NCBI RefSeq assembly: GCF_918698085.1
Contig: NZ_CAKKLP010000004.1
Span: 1-64,000, forward strand
DNA: 64,000 nt
Source of the DNA: Chryseobacterium sp. Bi04
GTDB lineage: Bacteria; Bacteroidota; Bacteroidia; Flavobacteriales; Weeksellaceae
Direction of reading: 5' to 3'
The translations under genes were made by a program, and so were the position numbers. The notes under the pieces were generated by a model, which was given only the letters and a program-made list of their open reading frames with translations, searched no databases and was not told the origin of the DNA. This document shows, piece by piece, positions 26,220 through 34,502 of the stretch. How positions within the stretch are numbered: the stretch's first letter is position 1; the number at the start of each line of letters is the position of its first letter.

Positions 26220-27830
26220 ATGCACGAACAACTACTTTTAATACTGGGTCTTTTATTACTCGTTATGATGCTGGTAATGCTGGCACAGCGCATAAAGATT
26301 GCTTACCCTATCTTTCTGGTGCTTGCCGGATTAGGAATCAGCATGATTCCGGGAGTACCTGTTTTAAAACTGGATCCCGATATTATATTTTTAATCTTTT
26401 TACCACCGCTTTTATATGAAGCGGCATGGTATACTTCCTGGAATGACTTCTGGAAGTGGAAACGCCCCATCAGTCTGTTAGCTTTTGGACTTGTTTTCCT
26501 GACCTCTCTGGTGGTTGCTTATACTTCACAGCTTCTGATTCCCGGTTTTACCCTGGCATTAGGCTTTTTATTGGGAGGTATAGTTTCTCCACCCGATGCT
26601 GTTGCAGCAGCCACTGTATTAAAAGGATTAAAGGTTCCTAAACGAACCCTTGCCATATTGGAAGGGGAAAGCCTGATCAATGATGCTTCTTCACTGATTG
26701 TTTTCAGGTTTGCTTTAGTTGCGGTAATGACGGGAGCTTTCTCAATGCATGAAGCCACCGGCCAGTTTTTTCTTGTGGCAGGAATGGGAATTGTTGTAGG
26801 AATTATCGGAGCTCATATTTTTTATGCCATTCATAAGTTTTTGCCTACTACCCCGGCAATTGATGCCGCTATTACGGTAATTACACCTTATATTTTATTT
26901 CTTTCCGCAGAGCATTTCCATTTTTCAGGAGTGATGGCTGTGGTAAGCGGGGGACTTTTTATGTCATTTCGTGCCCATGAGATTTTTAAAACCGGAACGA
27001 CAAGAATTAATATGACAGGAGTCTGGAATACGTTGATCTTTGTAATGAATGCGTTGGTTTTCGTATTAATAGGACTTGAGCTTCCGGATATTATCAATGG
27101 TCTGGGAGAAACCTCTTTAATGGAGGGTATAAAATATGGTTTAATTATAAGTGGTATCGTAATTGTGGTTCGCCTGTTATGGATTTACCCGGTAGCCCAT
27201 CTACCGAGATGGCTGAGTAAAAAAGCCCGACTGGACCCAAGCCCGGGATGGAAAAATCCCTTGATTATAGGTTGGGCCGGAATGCGGGGAGTTGTTTCTC
27301 TGGCAACAGCCTTATCCATTCCGGTTATGATGAATGAGCAGTCTCAGTTTCCTATGAGAAACCTGATTATTTTTATCACGTTTATCGTTATTTTTGTAAC
27401 GTTGGTTTTCCAGGGACTTACACTGCCTTTGATTATTAAATTAACTAAAATAGAGGAAATTGATCCTATTTTACCTTCTCATGAGCAGCAGGCAGGAATT
27501 CAAATGAGACTGGATCAACTGGCAATTGACAGGCTGATCAAAGAATATGAGCCTACGGTAAGCAGTAATAACCTGGTAGAGAACCTTAAAAAAGCGCTGG
27601 AAAATGATATTAAACTCCACCAAAACCATCTGAGCTCTATTGAAATGTGCACCAACAGGCAGAATGATCTGAAGGAATATCATAAGGTCATGCTCGATAT
27701 TATTGCATTACAGAGAAAGGATTTATTCAAAATGAAACGTGAAAAATTATTCGGTGATGATGAGATTAGAAAAGCCGAATCTCAGCTGGATTTGAATGAA
27801 TTGAAAATAACGGGGAATAAACATTTGTAG
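26220..27830 (+). CDS. Na+/H+ antiporter, CPA1 family
   Basis: A 536-residue membrane antiporter. I start it at ATG 26220 because the in-frame extension upstream runs through a dispersed repeat. About twelve TM helices cover residues 1-410. The ion-binding region is 'GGIVSPPDAVAAATVLKGL', followed by 'LEGESLINDASSLIVFRFAL', both hallmarks of the CPA1 (NhaP/YjcE) family. Later 'GWAGMRGVVSLATALSIP' matches the conserved Arg-Gly segment. A hydrophilic C-terminal tail (about 430-536) is helical and charged. It exchanges Na+ or K+ for protons for pH and salt control. Confidence 0.93.
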   Translation: MHEQLLLILGLLLLVMMLVMLAQRIKIAYPIFLVLAGLGISMIPGVPVLKLDPDIIFLIFLPPLLYEAAWYTSWNDFWKWKRPISLLAFGLVFLTSLVVAYTSQLLIPGFTLALGFLLGGIVSPPDAVAAATVLKGLKVPKRTLAILEGESLINDASSLIVFRFALVAVMTGAFSMHEATGQFFLVAGMGIVVGIIGAHIFYAIHKFLPTTPAIDAAITVITPYILFLSAEHFHFSGVMAVVSGGLFMSFRAHEIFKTGTTRINMTGVWNTLIFVMNALVFVLIGLELPDIINGLGETSLMEGIKYGLIISGIVIVVRLLWIYPVAHLPRWLSKKARLDPSPGWKNPLIIGWAGMRGVVSLATALSIPVMMNEQSQFPMRNLIIFITFIVIFVTLVFQGLTLPLIIKLTKIEEIDPILPSHEQQAGIQMRLDQLAIDRLIKEYEPTVSSNNLVENLKKALENDIKLHQNHLSSIEMCTNRQNDLKEYHKVMLDIIALQRKDLFKMKREKLFGDDEIRKAESQLDLNELKITGNKHL

Positions 27831-27832
27831 GG

Positions 27833-27881
27833 GAGTTGAGAGTTGAGAGTTAAGAGTTAAGAGTTAAGAGTTGAGAGTTAA
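27833..27881 (+). repeat. Heptamer tandem repeat, seven units
   Basis: Seven exact-length units of GAGTTGA or GAGTTAA, 27833-27881, directly after the antiporter stop and about 130 bases before the next gene. Partly complementary sequence (ACTCTCAACC, CCCTCAACTC) follows near 27954-27985. Confidence 0.85.
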
Positions 27882-28013
27882 TAGCTTCAAAAGAAAATTA
27901 CTTATTATTCTTCCACTTTCCGGTTTTTATACGTTACATCGCTCTTACCTATAAACTCTCAACCATCAACCCCTCAACTCGTAACCAATAAGAACCATCA
28001 ATACTGAAACTTA

Positions 28014-28325
28014 ATGAAAACATTACATTTTTTAATCATCGGAAAGAATCAGGAAATTCTGGATGTTTTACAACGGATTATAGGAAATAACGACGGCTGG
28101 ACAGCTGAAATTCAAAGTGATGAGAATGCCAGCTATGACTATATAACAGAAAATAAGGTAGATATCGTTCTTTTAAGTTCCGGATTATCCGATAACTTTG
28201 AGAAAGAGATTAAGATATTCTGTGCCTATTTAGATAAAGATGTTAAAGTGATTGACCATTATGGAGGAGGAAGCGGACTGTTAAAGAACGAAGTTTACAG
28301 TCTTTTTCCTAATTTGCAAGGGTAA
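28014..28325 (+). CDS. Small hypothetical protein with degenerate receiver-like fold
   Basis: A 103-residue cytoplasmic protein. The pattern 'LHFLIIGKNQEILDVLQRII', then 'KVDIVLLSSGLSDNFEKEI' and 'DVKVIDHYGGGSGLL', follows the beta-alpha order of response-regulator receiver domains, with Asp in 'VDIVLLSSGLSD' where the phosphoacceptor strand would be. The acidic N-terminal pair and the conserved Lys are not clear, so phosphorylation is doubtful. It ends ten bases before a Crp/Fnr regulator and is likely co-transcribed with it. Function unknown. Confidence 0.6.
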   Translation: MKTLHFLIIGKNQEILDVLQRIIGNNDGWTAEIQSDENASYDYITENKVDIVLLSSGLSDNFEKEIKIFCAYLDKDVKVIDHYGGGSGLLKNEVYSLFPNLQG

Positions 28326-28335
28326 ACTTTAATTT

Positions 28336-28920
28336 ATGTTTGAAAATATCATCAGGAATATTGAACGGTTCATCACTATAAGTCCGGAAGAAGAGAAAAT
28401 TTTTACAGATGTTCTGGTTTGTCAGACATTTCCCAAGAAGACTGTTTTATTAAGAGAAGGAGAAATCTGCCAGTTTGAAGGATATATTCACAAAGGATGT
28501 GTAAGAATGTACTGCTTGGATGATAGCGGTTCTGAGGTTACCTTATTGTTTGCTATTGAAGATTGGTGGATCAGCGATATTGCTTCCTTTCAGGAGCAAA
28601 AACCATCAAAAGTATATATTGAAACTCTGGAGGACTCAGAAATTTATATGTTGAATCCTGCAACCAAAGAGAAATTATTACAGGAAATCCCCAAGTTTGA
28701 GAGAGTTTTCAGGATGTTGGTACAGCGGAATTTAACGACCTTACAGAGCCGTTTAGTGAATACCATTTCAAAGACTGCTTCAGACAGATATATTGAATTT
28801 ATCAAAGTATATCCTTCAATTCCACAAAGGGTAGCTCAATATTATATTGCTTCCTATTTAGGGGTTTCGAAGGAATTTGTAAGCACCATCAGAAAACGGT
28901 TGGCTTCAAAAGAAAAATAA
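28336..28920 (+). CDS. Crp/Fnr family transcriptional regulator
   Basis: A 194-residue regulator. The N-terminal cyclic-nucleotide-binding-like beta barrel covers about residues 20-130 ('LREGEICQFEGYIHKGCVRM', 'LLFAIEDWWISDIASFQEQK'). The C-terminal helix-turn-helix is 'VAQYYIASYLGVSKEFVSTI' (about 165-184). Ligand residues for cAMP are not conserved, as is usual for this Bacteroidota subgroup. Its regulon is unknown. The neighbouring VOC and pirin genes share a promoter element for which this protein could be considered, but nothing in the sequence ties them together. Confidence 0.9.
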   Translation: MFENIIRNIERFITISPEEEKIFTDVLVCQTFPKKTVLLREGEICQFEGYIHKGCVRMYCLDDSGSEVTLLFAIEDWWISDIASFQEQKPSKVYIETLEDSEIYMLNPATKEKLLQEIPKFERVFRMLVQRNLTTLQSRLVNTISKTASDRYIEFIKVYPSIPQRVAQYYIASYLGVSKEFVSTIRKRLASKEK

Positions 28921-29236
28921 ATTTTGAGATTTTTTACCCGCAGATCACACAGATTTACACAGATTTTTTTTGATAACAAATGTTGAATGAGTATCTCAAT
29001 AATTTTATCGTAGATAAATCCTTGCGCCTTAATACATGTTACGTAATAAATATTTTGCGCCTTTGCGATTTCCAAAAATCTTTTTATTCCAACAATCAAT
29101 ATAATCATACTGCCGAATACAAAAAAGTATCCGGCATTTTTTTTGCTGAAAAGTCATTTATTAAACTAGTTAAATGTGCAGGGTTTTTCACCGCTGTACA
29201 TTTGTCCTATCAAAAACAAACAAATAATAACTTGAT
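28921..29236. other. Intergenic region with repeats and the pirin promoter
   Basis: The first half has repeated CACAGATTT units (28945-28970) and AT-rich sequence typical of intergenic repeats; the open frame there looks accidental. The second half carries the shared element at 29154-29188 and the -7 box at 29197-29204. Confidence 0.5.
29154..29204 (+). promoter_or_regulatory. Promoter and shared upstream element of the pirin gene
   Basis: Positions 29154-29188 repeat the element before the VOC gene (31 of 35 bases). The -7 box TACATTTG (29197-29204) fits TAnnTTTG and lies 20 bases after the AATG end of the shared block, the same spacing as at 23018-23050. Confidence 0.65.
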
Positions 29237-30112
29237 ATGGACAGAAAAGATTTTTTAAAGAAAGGATTATTGGGAACAGGAATGTTTGTAGCATCAGCTT
29301 CTCTTGGAAATACCATGAAAAATGATATTGATGAAATCGAACCGTTAGAACCTATCGGATATAATCATTTACCCAATACGGAATCAAAAATTAAAGACAA
29401 CTCTGTCATCCATAAAGCAGATTCACGGGGAAAAGCTGATCACGGATGGTTGCTAAGCCAGCACACTTTCAGCTTTGCCAACTACCATAATCCTGAAAGA
29501 ATGCATTTCGGAGTACTGAGAGTTTTGAATGATGACAAAGTAGAAGCGGGAAGAGGTTTCGGAACCCATCCTCATGACAATATGGAAATCATCAGTATTC
29601 CTCTGGAAGGAGATCTTGAACATAAAGACAGCATGGGCAATACAGCCGTAATCAAAAGCGGGGATGTTCAGGTGATGAGTGCAGGAACCGGAATTATGCA
29701 CAGCGAATTCAACAGAAATACTGATCAGCCGGTGAAGTTTCTCCAGATCTGGGTGTATCCCAACAAAAGAAATGTAGTCCCAAGATACGACCAGATTACA
29801 TTAGATAAAACGAAACGTCAAAACGAATTTCAGCAGATCCTTTCCCCAGATGCCAATGATGAAGGAGTATGGATTCATCAGGATGCATGGTTTCATCTGG
29901 GAACTTTTGAAAAGGATAAGAAAGTCAGTTATCAGATCAGGAAAAAAGGAAACGGAGTCTATGCTTTTATCCTTAAAGGAAGTGCACAAATCGAGGGTCA
30001 GCCAGTAGAAGAAAGAGATGGTTTCGGAATGTGGGATATCAAGGATTTAGATATTAAAATAACCGGGGAAGGAACGGAAATCCTATTGATGGAAGTACCT
30101 ATGACTTTATAA
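29237..30112 (+). CDS. Pirin family protein with exported-type N-terminus
   Basis: A 291-residue bicupin. The pirin cupin has 'GFGTHPHDNMEIISIPLEGD' (metal ligands H-x-H and E) and 'VMSAGTGIMHSEFN' (last His), so the metal site is complete. Some pirins have quercetinase activity. Unusually, the N-terminus 'MDRKDFLKKGLLGTGMFV' followed by small residues resembles a Sec or Tat-like signal, whereas most pirins start directly with the cupin. Localisation is thus unclear. It shares its promoter element with the VOC dioxygenase gene, suggesting an electrophile or redox stress role. Confidence 0.88.
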   Translation: MDRKDFLKKGLLGTGMFVASASLGNTMKNDIDEIEPLEPIGYNHLPNTESKIKDNSVIHKADSRGKADHGWLLSQHTFSFANYHNPERMHFGVLRVLNDDKVEAGRGFGTHPHDNMEIISIPLEGDLEHKDSMGNTAVIKSGDVQVMSAGTGIMHSEFNRNTDQPVKFLQIWVYPNKRNVVPRYDQITLDKTKRQNEFQQILSPDANDEGVWIHQDAWFHLGTFEKDKKVSYQIRKKGNGVYAFILKGSAQIEGQPVEERDGFGMWDIKDLDIKITGEGTEILLMEVPMTL

Positions 30113-30174
30113 AACAAAGATTATAAAAAGAACCTTCTGCCCGGCAACAAAAATAATCAGTAACCAAAAAAAAT

Positions 30175-30918
30175 ATGAAAAATATATTAAAACATACCCT
30201 AAATAAATCATTAGTCTTCGCATTACTGGTATTAACTGGTTTAAGCTTTGCACAAACGATCTCTACTACAGCCACTGCAAAAACCACTGCTTTAGGAACT
30301 TCTAAAAACTGGGGAATCGTAGATGGAATCTCCATGATAGGATTAGTACAGGGACCTTCTTCAGCCGATTCCCAGCTTCAGGTAGCCTGTATTTTCGAAT
30401 ATACGGAAGGAGATATTTTTAACGCTCAGGCTTTACCCGCTAAATTGAACGGATTGGTTCATCTGGATGAAGCTTTAAAAGGAGAATTAACCAACCTTAG
30501 AAAGTCAGGCCAGTTTCAGGGACATTCTTTAGAAACCCTTTTGATTACCCCGCCTGAGGGATCGATGTCTGCAAAGAAATTATTGCTGATCGGTTTGGGT
30601 GACCGTAACAAATTCACCCCTGACCTGATGACTTCCGTAGGAGAAGTGGCAGCCCGTGAAGCTATGAGGTTAGGCGTTACCAATTTTGCCTTTGCCAGTG
30701 ACCTGAAAGATGCAGGAATAGATTCTCCAACTGCTTTGGTAGCTGGAAACGTAGTAAGAGGAATCGTACATGCGAACCGCTCTGAAACTTATCTGAAAGA
30801 ACACAAACTTTCCACCACAAAAAAATTAGAAAAAGTATATCTGCTGGCTGGTCCTGCCTTCTTTGAAACCGCAGGCGGTGGAATTGCTGATGCCATTTCT
30901 GAAGCAAAAAAGAAATAA
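30175..30918 (+). CDS. Exported M17 peptidase N-terminal domain protein
   Basis: A 247-residue protein with signal peptide ('LVFALLVLTGLSFAQ'). The remainder matches the N-terminal, macro-like domain of M17 leucyl aminopeptidases ('LNGLVHLDEALKGELTNLRK', 'KKLLLIGLGDRNKFTPDLM', 'VAREAMRLGVTNFAFASDLK'). The catalytic C-terminal domain with its zinc ligands is absent and a terminator follows, so it is not a simple frameshift product. Its job is unknown; peptide binding or an inhibitor role is conceivable. Confidence 0.82.
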   Translation: MKNILKHTLNKSLVFALLVLTGLSFAQTISTTATAKTTALGTSKNWGIVDGISMIGLVQGPSSADSQLQVACIFEYTEGDIFNAQALPAKLNGLVHLDEALKGELTNLRKSGQFQGHSLETLLITPPEGSMSAKKLLLIGLGDRNKFTPDLMTSVGEVAAREAMRLGVTNFAFASDLKDAGIDSPTALVAGNVVRGIVHANRSETYLKEHKLSTTKKLEKVYLLAGPAFFETAGGGIADAISEAKKK

Positions 30919-30949
30919 TGAACTTAGTTTCATTAATATTGTTGATTCG

Positions 30950-30976
30950 GCCCCCTTTTGATAAGGGGGCTTTTTT
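30950..30976 (+). terminator. Intrinsic terminator
   Basis: GCCCCCTT/AAGGGGGC stem with five-base loop and six T. Confidence 0.9.
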
Positions 30977-31133
30977 CATAAATAGATAGGACGATTATAA
31001 TGTTATACTCTAAATCTTTAGAATATAGAACTTAATTTCACTATCTTTCAACTCCAAGCTATCCACTCTCAACTAAATTAGCGAAAGTCAAAAAAAATCC
31101 CGATTTTTGCACCCCTACAATAAACCCGAGTTC

Positions 31134-33257
31134 ATGAAATTATGTATTGCCGAGAAACCCAGTGTTGCCAGAGATATCGCCAAAGTATTGGGTGCTACCA
31201 CGCCTAAACAAGGTTATATGGAAGGAAACGGCTATTGCGTAACATGGACGTTTGGACATCTTTGTACCTTAAAAGAACCTCACGACTACGGTCCGCAATA
31301 CAAATCCTGGAATTTATTTCTGTTGCCTATTATTCCCAGCAGCTTTGGAATAAAGCTTATTCCGAATAAAGGCGTAGAAAACCAGTTTAAAGTAATCGAA
31401 AGATTGGTTGAAGAATGTGATGAGGTCATTAACTGTGGGGATGCCGGGCAAGAGGGAGAATTGATCCAGCGTTGGGTATTGCAGAAGGCGAAATGCAACA
31501 AACCGATCCAGCGTTTATGGATTTCTTCACTAACGGAAGAAGCTATCAAGGAAGGCTTTGCCAGTTTAAAACCTGCTGAAGATTATAAAAACCTTTACCT
31601 GGCCGGAAATGCAAGAGCCATAGGAGACTGGCTGCTAGGAATCAATGCGACAAGACTTTTTACTAAGAAATTTGGTGGAAACAAAGCCGTTCTTTCTATA
31701 GGAAGGGTGCAAACTCCGACATTGGCGATGCTGGTTCAGCGTCAGAAAGAGATCGATGCCTTTACCACAGAAGAATATTGGGAACTGAAGACTAAATACC
31801 GTGACGTTATTTTCAATGCAGCGATTGACCGTTTAAAAACGCTGGAACGTGCTGAAAAAGGGCTGGAATATCTTAAAGTAAATCCATTTGAGATCGTTTC
31901 TTTCGAAATAAAAGAAGGAAAAGAAAAGAATCCAAGACTTTTTGACCTGACGGGACTTCAGGTAGAGGCCAATAAAAAATATGGATATTCAGCAGAAAAC
32001 ACGCTGAATTATATCCAGAGTCTTTACGAAAAGAAGCACGTAACCTATCCGCGTGTTGATACCACTTATCTATCCGAAAGTTTATATCCGAAAATAGGAG
32101 GAATTCTTCAGAAAATGTATCCTTATCAGGACCTGATTGCTCCATTATTAGAAGCTCCGATTCCAAAATCGAAAGCAGTTTTTGATGATACCAAAGTAAC
32201 TGATCACCATGCGATCATTCCTACGGAAATCCCGCCTTCTCAGAATCTGAGCAGGGAGGAGAAACTGATTTATGATCTGATTGCAAAACGTTTTATTGCC
32301 GTATTCTATCCGGAATGTAAAATTTCCAATACTTTGGTAGAAGGAAAAGTAGGAACTATCCCTTTCAAAACCAGTGGAAGGCAAGTTCTTGAAGCAGGAT
32401 GGAGAGCTGTCTATGCCAAAGAACCTAAAGAAGAATCTGCCGATAAAGAAAAAGAGAAGGAAGAAGAACAGACCATTCCCGAATTTATTGTAGGAGAAAC
32501 AGGACCTCACGATCCAATGATCCACCAAGGAAAAACGACACCTCCAAAAGCCTATACCGAAGCTACATTGCTGCGGGCAATGGAAACCGCCGGGAAACAG
32601 GTAGAAGATGAAGAACTTCGTGAACTTCTGAAAAATAACGGTATCGGAAGACCATCCACCCGTGCCAACATCATCGAAACCCTTTTCAAAAGAAAATATA
32701 TAGAAAAGAAAAGGAAAAATCTGATTGCTACACAAACTGGAATTCAGCTGATTGATACCATTGAGGATGAACTTCTAAAAAGTCCGGAACTTACCGGAGA
32801 ATGGGAATCAAAACTTCGTAAAATTGAGAAAGGTGAATATGAAGCCAATCTTTTTAAAGAAGAACTGATCCAGATGGTAACGGAGCTTACCGCAAAAGTA
32901 GTTTATGGCAAAGGAAAAGTGATTACTCTGCAGGAAGAGCAAGAAGAGGTGAAGGAAAAGAAAAAAAGAGAACCGGCACAGAAAAAAGAACTGCAGTCCT
33001 GGGAAGAAACAAAATGTCCAAAGTGTAAAGAACATAACCTGATTAAAGGAAAAACAGCAGTTGGCTGTTCCGATTTCAAAAACTGCGGGTTTAAAATTAG
33101 TTTTGAAATTTTTGGTAAAAAACTGTCTGATAAACAATTGATGGACCTGGTTTTAAAAGGGAAAAGCTCAAAATTGAAAGGCTTCAATACTCACCCGGAA
33201 GGATTAACAGAAGGAGTCCTGACTTTAAGTAATGATTTTAATGTCTTGCTTTCTTAA
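31134..33257 (+). CDS. topB: DNA topoisomerase III (type IA)
   Basis: A 707-residue type IA topoisomerase. I start it at ATG 31134, which opens the Toprim domain (MKLCIAEKPSVARDIAKVLG). The acidic Toprim motif is GDAGQEGE (about residues 102-109); the second Asp of the usual DxD is Gly here. 'SIGRVQTPTLAMLVQRQKEI' and the catalytic Tyr in 'VTYPRVDTTYL' (about residue 305) follow. Near residue 500 is 'NNGIGRPSTRANIIETLFKR'. The C-terminus has an acidic/basic linker and a four-Cys zinc ribbon ('CPKCKEHNLIKGKTAVGCSD' region). It decatenates DNA and resolves recombination intermediates. Confidence 0.95.
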   Translation: MKLCIAEKPSVARDIAKVLGATTPKQGYMEGNGYCVTWTFGHLCTLKEPHDYGPQYKSWNLFLLPIIPSSFGIKLIPNKGVENQFKVIERLVEECDEVINCGDAGQEGELIQRWVLQKAKCNKPIQRLWISSLTEEAIKEGFASLKPAEDYKNLYLAGNARAIGDWLLGINATRLFTKKFGGNKAVLSIGRVQTPTLAMLVQRQKEIDAFTTEEYWELKTKYRDVIFNAAIDRLKTLERAEKGLEYLKVNPFEIVSFEIKEGKEKNPRLFDLTGLQVEANKKYGYSAENTLNYIQSLYEKKHVTYPRVDTTYLSESLYPKIGGILQKMYPYQDLIAPLLEAPIPKSKAVFDDTKVTDHHAIIPTEIPPSQNLSREEKLIYDLIAKRFIAVFYPECKISNTLVEGKVGTIPFKTSGRQVLEAGWRAVYAKEPKEESADKEKEKEEEQTIPEFIVGETGPHDPMIHQGKTTPPKAYTEATLLRAMETAGKQVEDEELRELLKNNGIGRPSTRANIIETLFKRKYIEKKRKNLIATQTGIQLIDTIEDELLKSPELTGEWESKLRKIEKGEYEANLFKEELIQMVTELTAKVVYGKGKVITLQEEQEEVKEKKKREPAQKKELQSWEETKCPKCKEHNLIKGKTAVGCSDFKNCGFKISFEIFGKKLSDKQLMDLVLKGKSSKLKGFNTHPEGLTEGVLTLSNDFNVLLS

Positions 33258-33271
33258 AACCTACACAAAAT

Positions 33272-33520
33272 ATCTGCTCAATCAGCAGGAGAAATATCAA
33301 CCACAAAAGTCACAAAAAATTTAACCACTTAAGATTTTTAAAAGTGACCTTTAAACTGTTGAAAAGTACATATAAGTTTTATGAAAATCTCTGATTTTCT
33401 CCTAATGTGAACTTACCCATATGCAGTAATTTTACACTTGTTTAAGTGAGCTAAAGTGTTAAAATAAGTCTTTCATACGATGTATTTGTGTCATTCAGCT
33501 GAAATCTAAACATAATAAAA
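33272..33520 (+). repeat. Long direct repeat, copy A
   Basis: From 33291 it matches 33540 onward at a constant offset of about 249 bases. The first about 85 bases are identical, and similarity continues through CTAAAGTGTT at 33451. Confidence 0.85.
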
Positions 33521-33760
33521 ATCTGCTTGATCTGCGAGAGAAATATCAACCACAAAAGTCACAAAAAATTTAACCACTTAAGATTTTTAAAAGTGACCTT
33601 TAAACTGTTGAAAAGTACATATAAGCTTCATGAAAATCTCTGATTTCTTCTAAAGTGAACTTACCCATATGCAGTAATTTTTACACTTGCTTAAGGGAAC
33701 TAAAGTGTTTAAAAAATACTTTAGAGTCTTTTATACAATGTGTTTTTCATTTCGCAGGTA
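33521..33760 (+). repeat. Long direct repeat, copy B
   Basis: Second copy of the unit starting at 33272, with a few substitutions and one-base indels near its end. The shared block includes TTAACCACTTAAG and CCCATATGCAGTAATTT. Confidence 0.85.
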
Positions 33761-33768
33761 ATAAAAGC

Positions 33769-33852
33769 TCAAATATACCAATTGAAGACTACACATTCCC
33801 CTCCACCGGAGGGGTGGCGAAAATTCAAAGAATTTTTGACGGGGTGGTCAAT
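33769..33852 (+). repeat. REP-like 84-base element, copy 1
   Basis: Matches 39447-39530 at 77 of 84 positions without gaps. It contains the palindrome CCCCTCC-ACC-GGAGGGG, the palindrome AAAATTCAAAGAATTTT and the tail GACGGGGTGGT. Confidence 0.85.
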
Positions 33853-33872
33853 ATACCCTCTCAATTAAAAAA

Positions 33873-34295
33873 TTACCTGAACAGCCTGTCATACCAACCA
33901 CTGATATCTTTTTTGATATCCTCATGGTATTTGCACAACACCTGAGCCAGTTCCAGACCGGATCTTTCAGACTTATATGTATTCAAGGTAAGATATCCGT
34001 AAAAATTTCCATCCTGATCGATAATAGCCGGAGGGTAGGAAGCATAAGAGCTCCAGGGAGAGTAAGTGCTGTATGAACTTCCATAATTACCGTAAGAATT
34101 CCAGATTGATTTTGAACTGTATACATTTCCATAATCACCATAAGTGTTCCACACTGAATCTTTATTAAAAGTATCACAGTTTAAACATCCCAGATATTGG
34201 TTTTGATCTGAACCTCCATATAAAGATAAGGTTTGGGCATGAAAAGTACAGCACATCAGAATGCTTAGACACGAAAAAAAACTTTTAAAATCCAT
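33873..34295 (-). CDS. Exported protein with YGxYGS-type short repeats
   Basis: A 140-residue protein with a signal peptide ('FFSCLSILMCCTFHAQ'). It has 'LYGGSDQNQYLGCLNCDTFN' followed by three repeats of about 15 residues ending in 'SVWNTYGDYGNVYSS', 'SIWNSYGNYGSSYST' and 'SPWSSYASYPP'. A short C-terminal helix follows. I have seen this repeat pattern in small exported proteins of unrelated bacteria, but no function is known to me. The C-terminus 'SGWYDRLFR' lies against a REP-like element. Confidence 0.72.
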   Translation of the reverse strand: MDFKSFFSCLSILMCCTFHAQTLSLYGGSDQNQYLGCLNCDTFNKDSVWNTYGDYGNVYSSKSIWNSYGNYGSSYSTYSPWSSYASYPPAIIDQDGNFYGYLTLNTYKSERSGLELAQVLCKYHEDIKKDISGWYDRLFR

Positions 34296-34502
34296 ATGAT
34301 CATCCCTTTAATACAAAGCTAAACTTTTATATCATAAAAATAAACCTAAGCTTACAGATTAAGCATTACTCCTGCAATAATTAAAGCGTGCAAGCTTTTT
34401 GTTGTTGGCGAATAAAAATACGGGCCTATCACTCAATTTTTAGTCTTTTAATTCTTTACTTTTTAAATCAATCTTTACATTTACATTCAAATTCAAAAAG
34501 CA

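Larger units (their letters stand above)
33258..33872. other. Gene-free region of direct repeats
   Basis: Two direct copies of a roughly 250-base unit, then an 84-base REP-like element. No coding sequence seen. A more diverged copy of the same arrangement lies in the gap 39094-39680. Confidence 0.6.

Noticed and set aside
28980..29258. Plus-strand 92-codon frame ahead of the pirin gene
   Set aside because: It runs through repeat-like sequence, the shared promoter element and into the pirin start; no protein features.
32148..32735. Minus-strand 195-codon open frame inside topB
   Set aside because: Antisense to conserved topoisomerase motifs; Phe- and Cys-rich low-complexity translation typical of a shadow frame.
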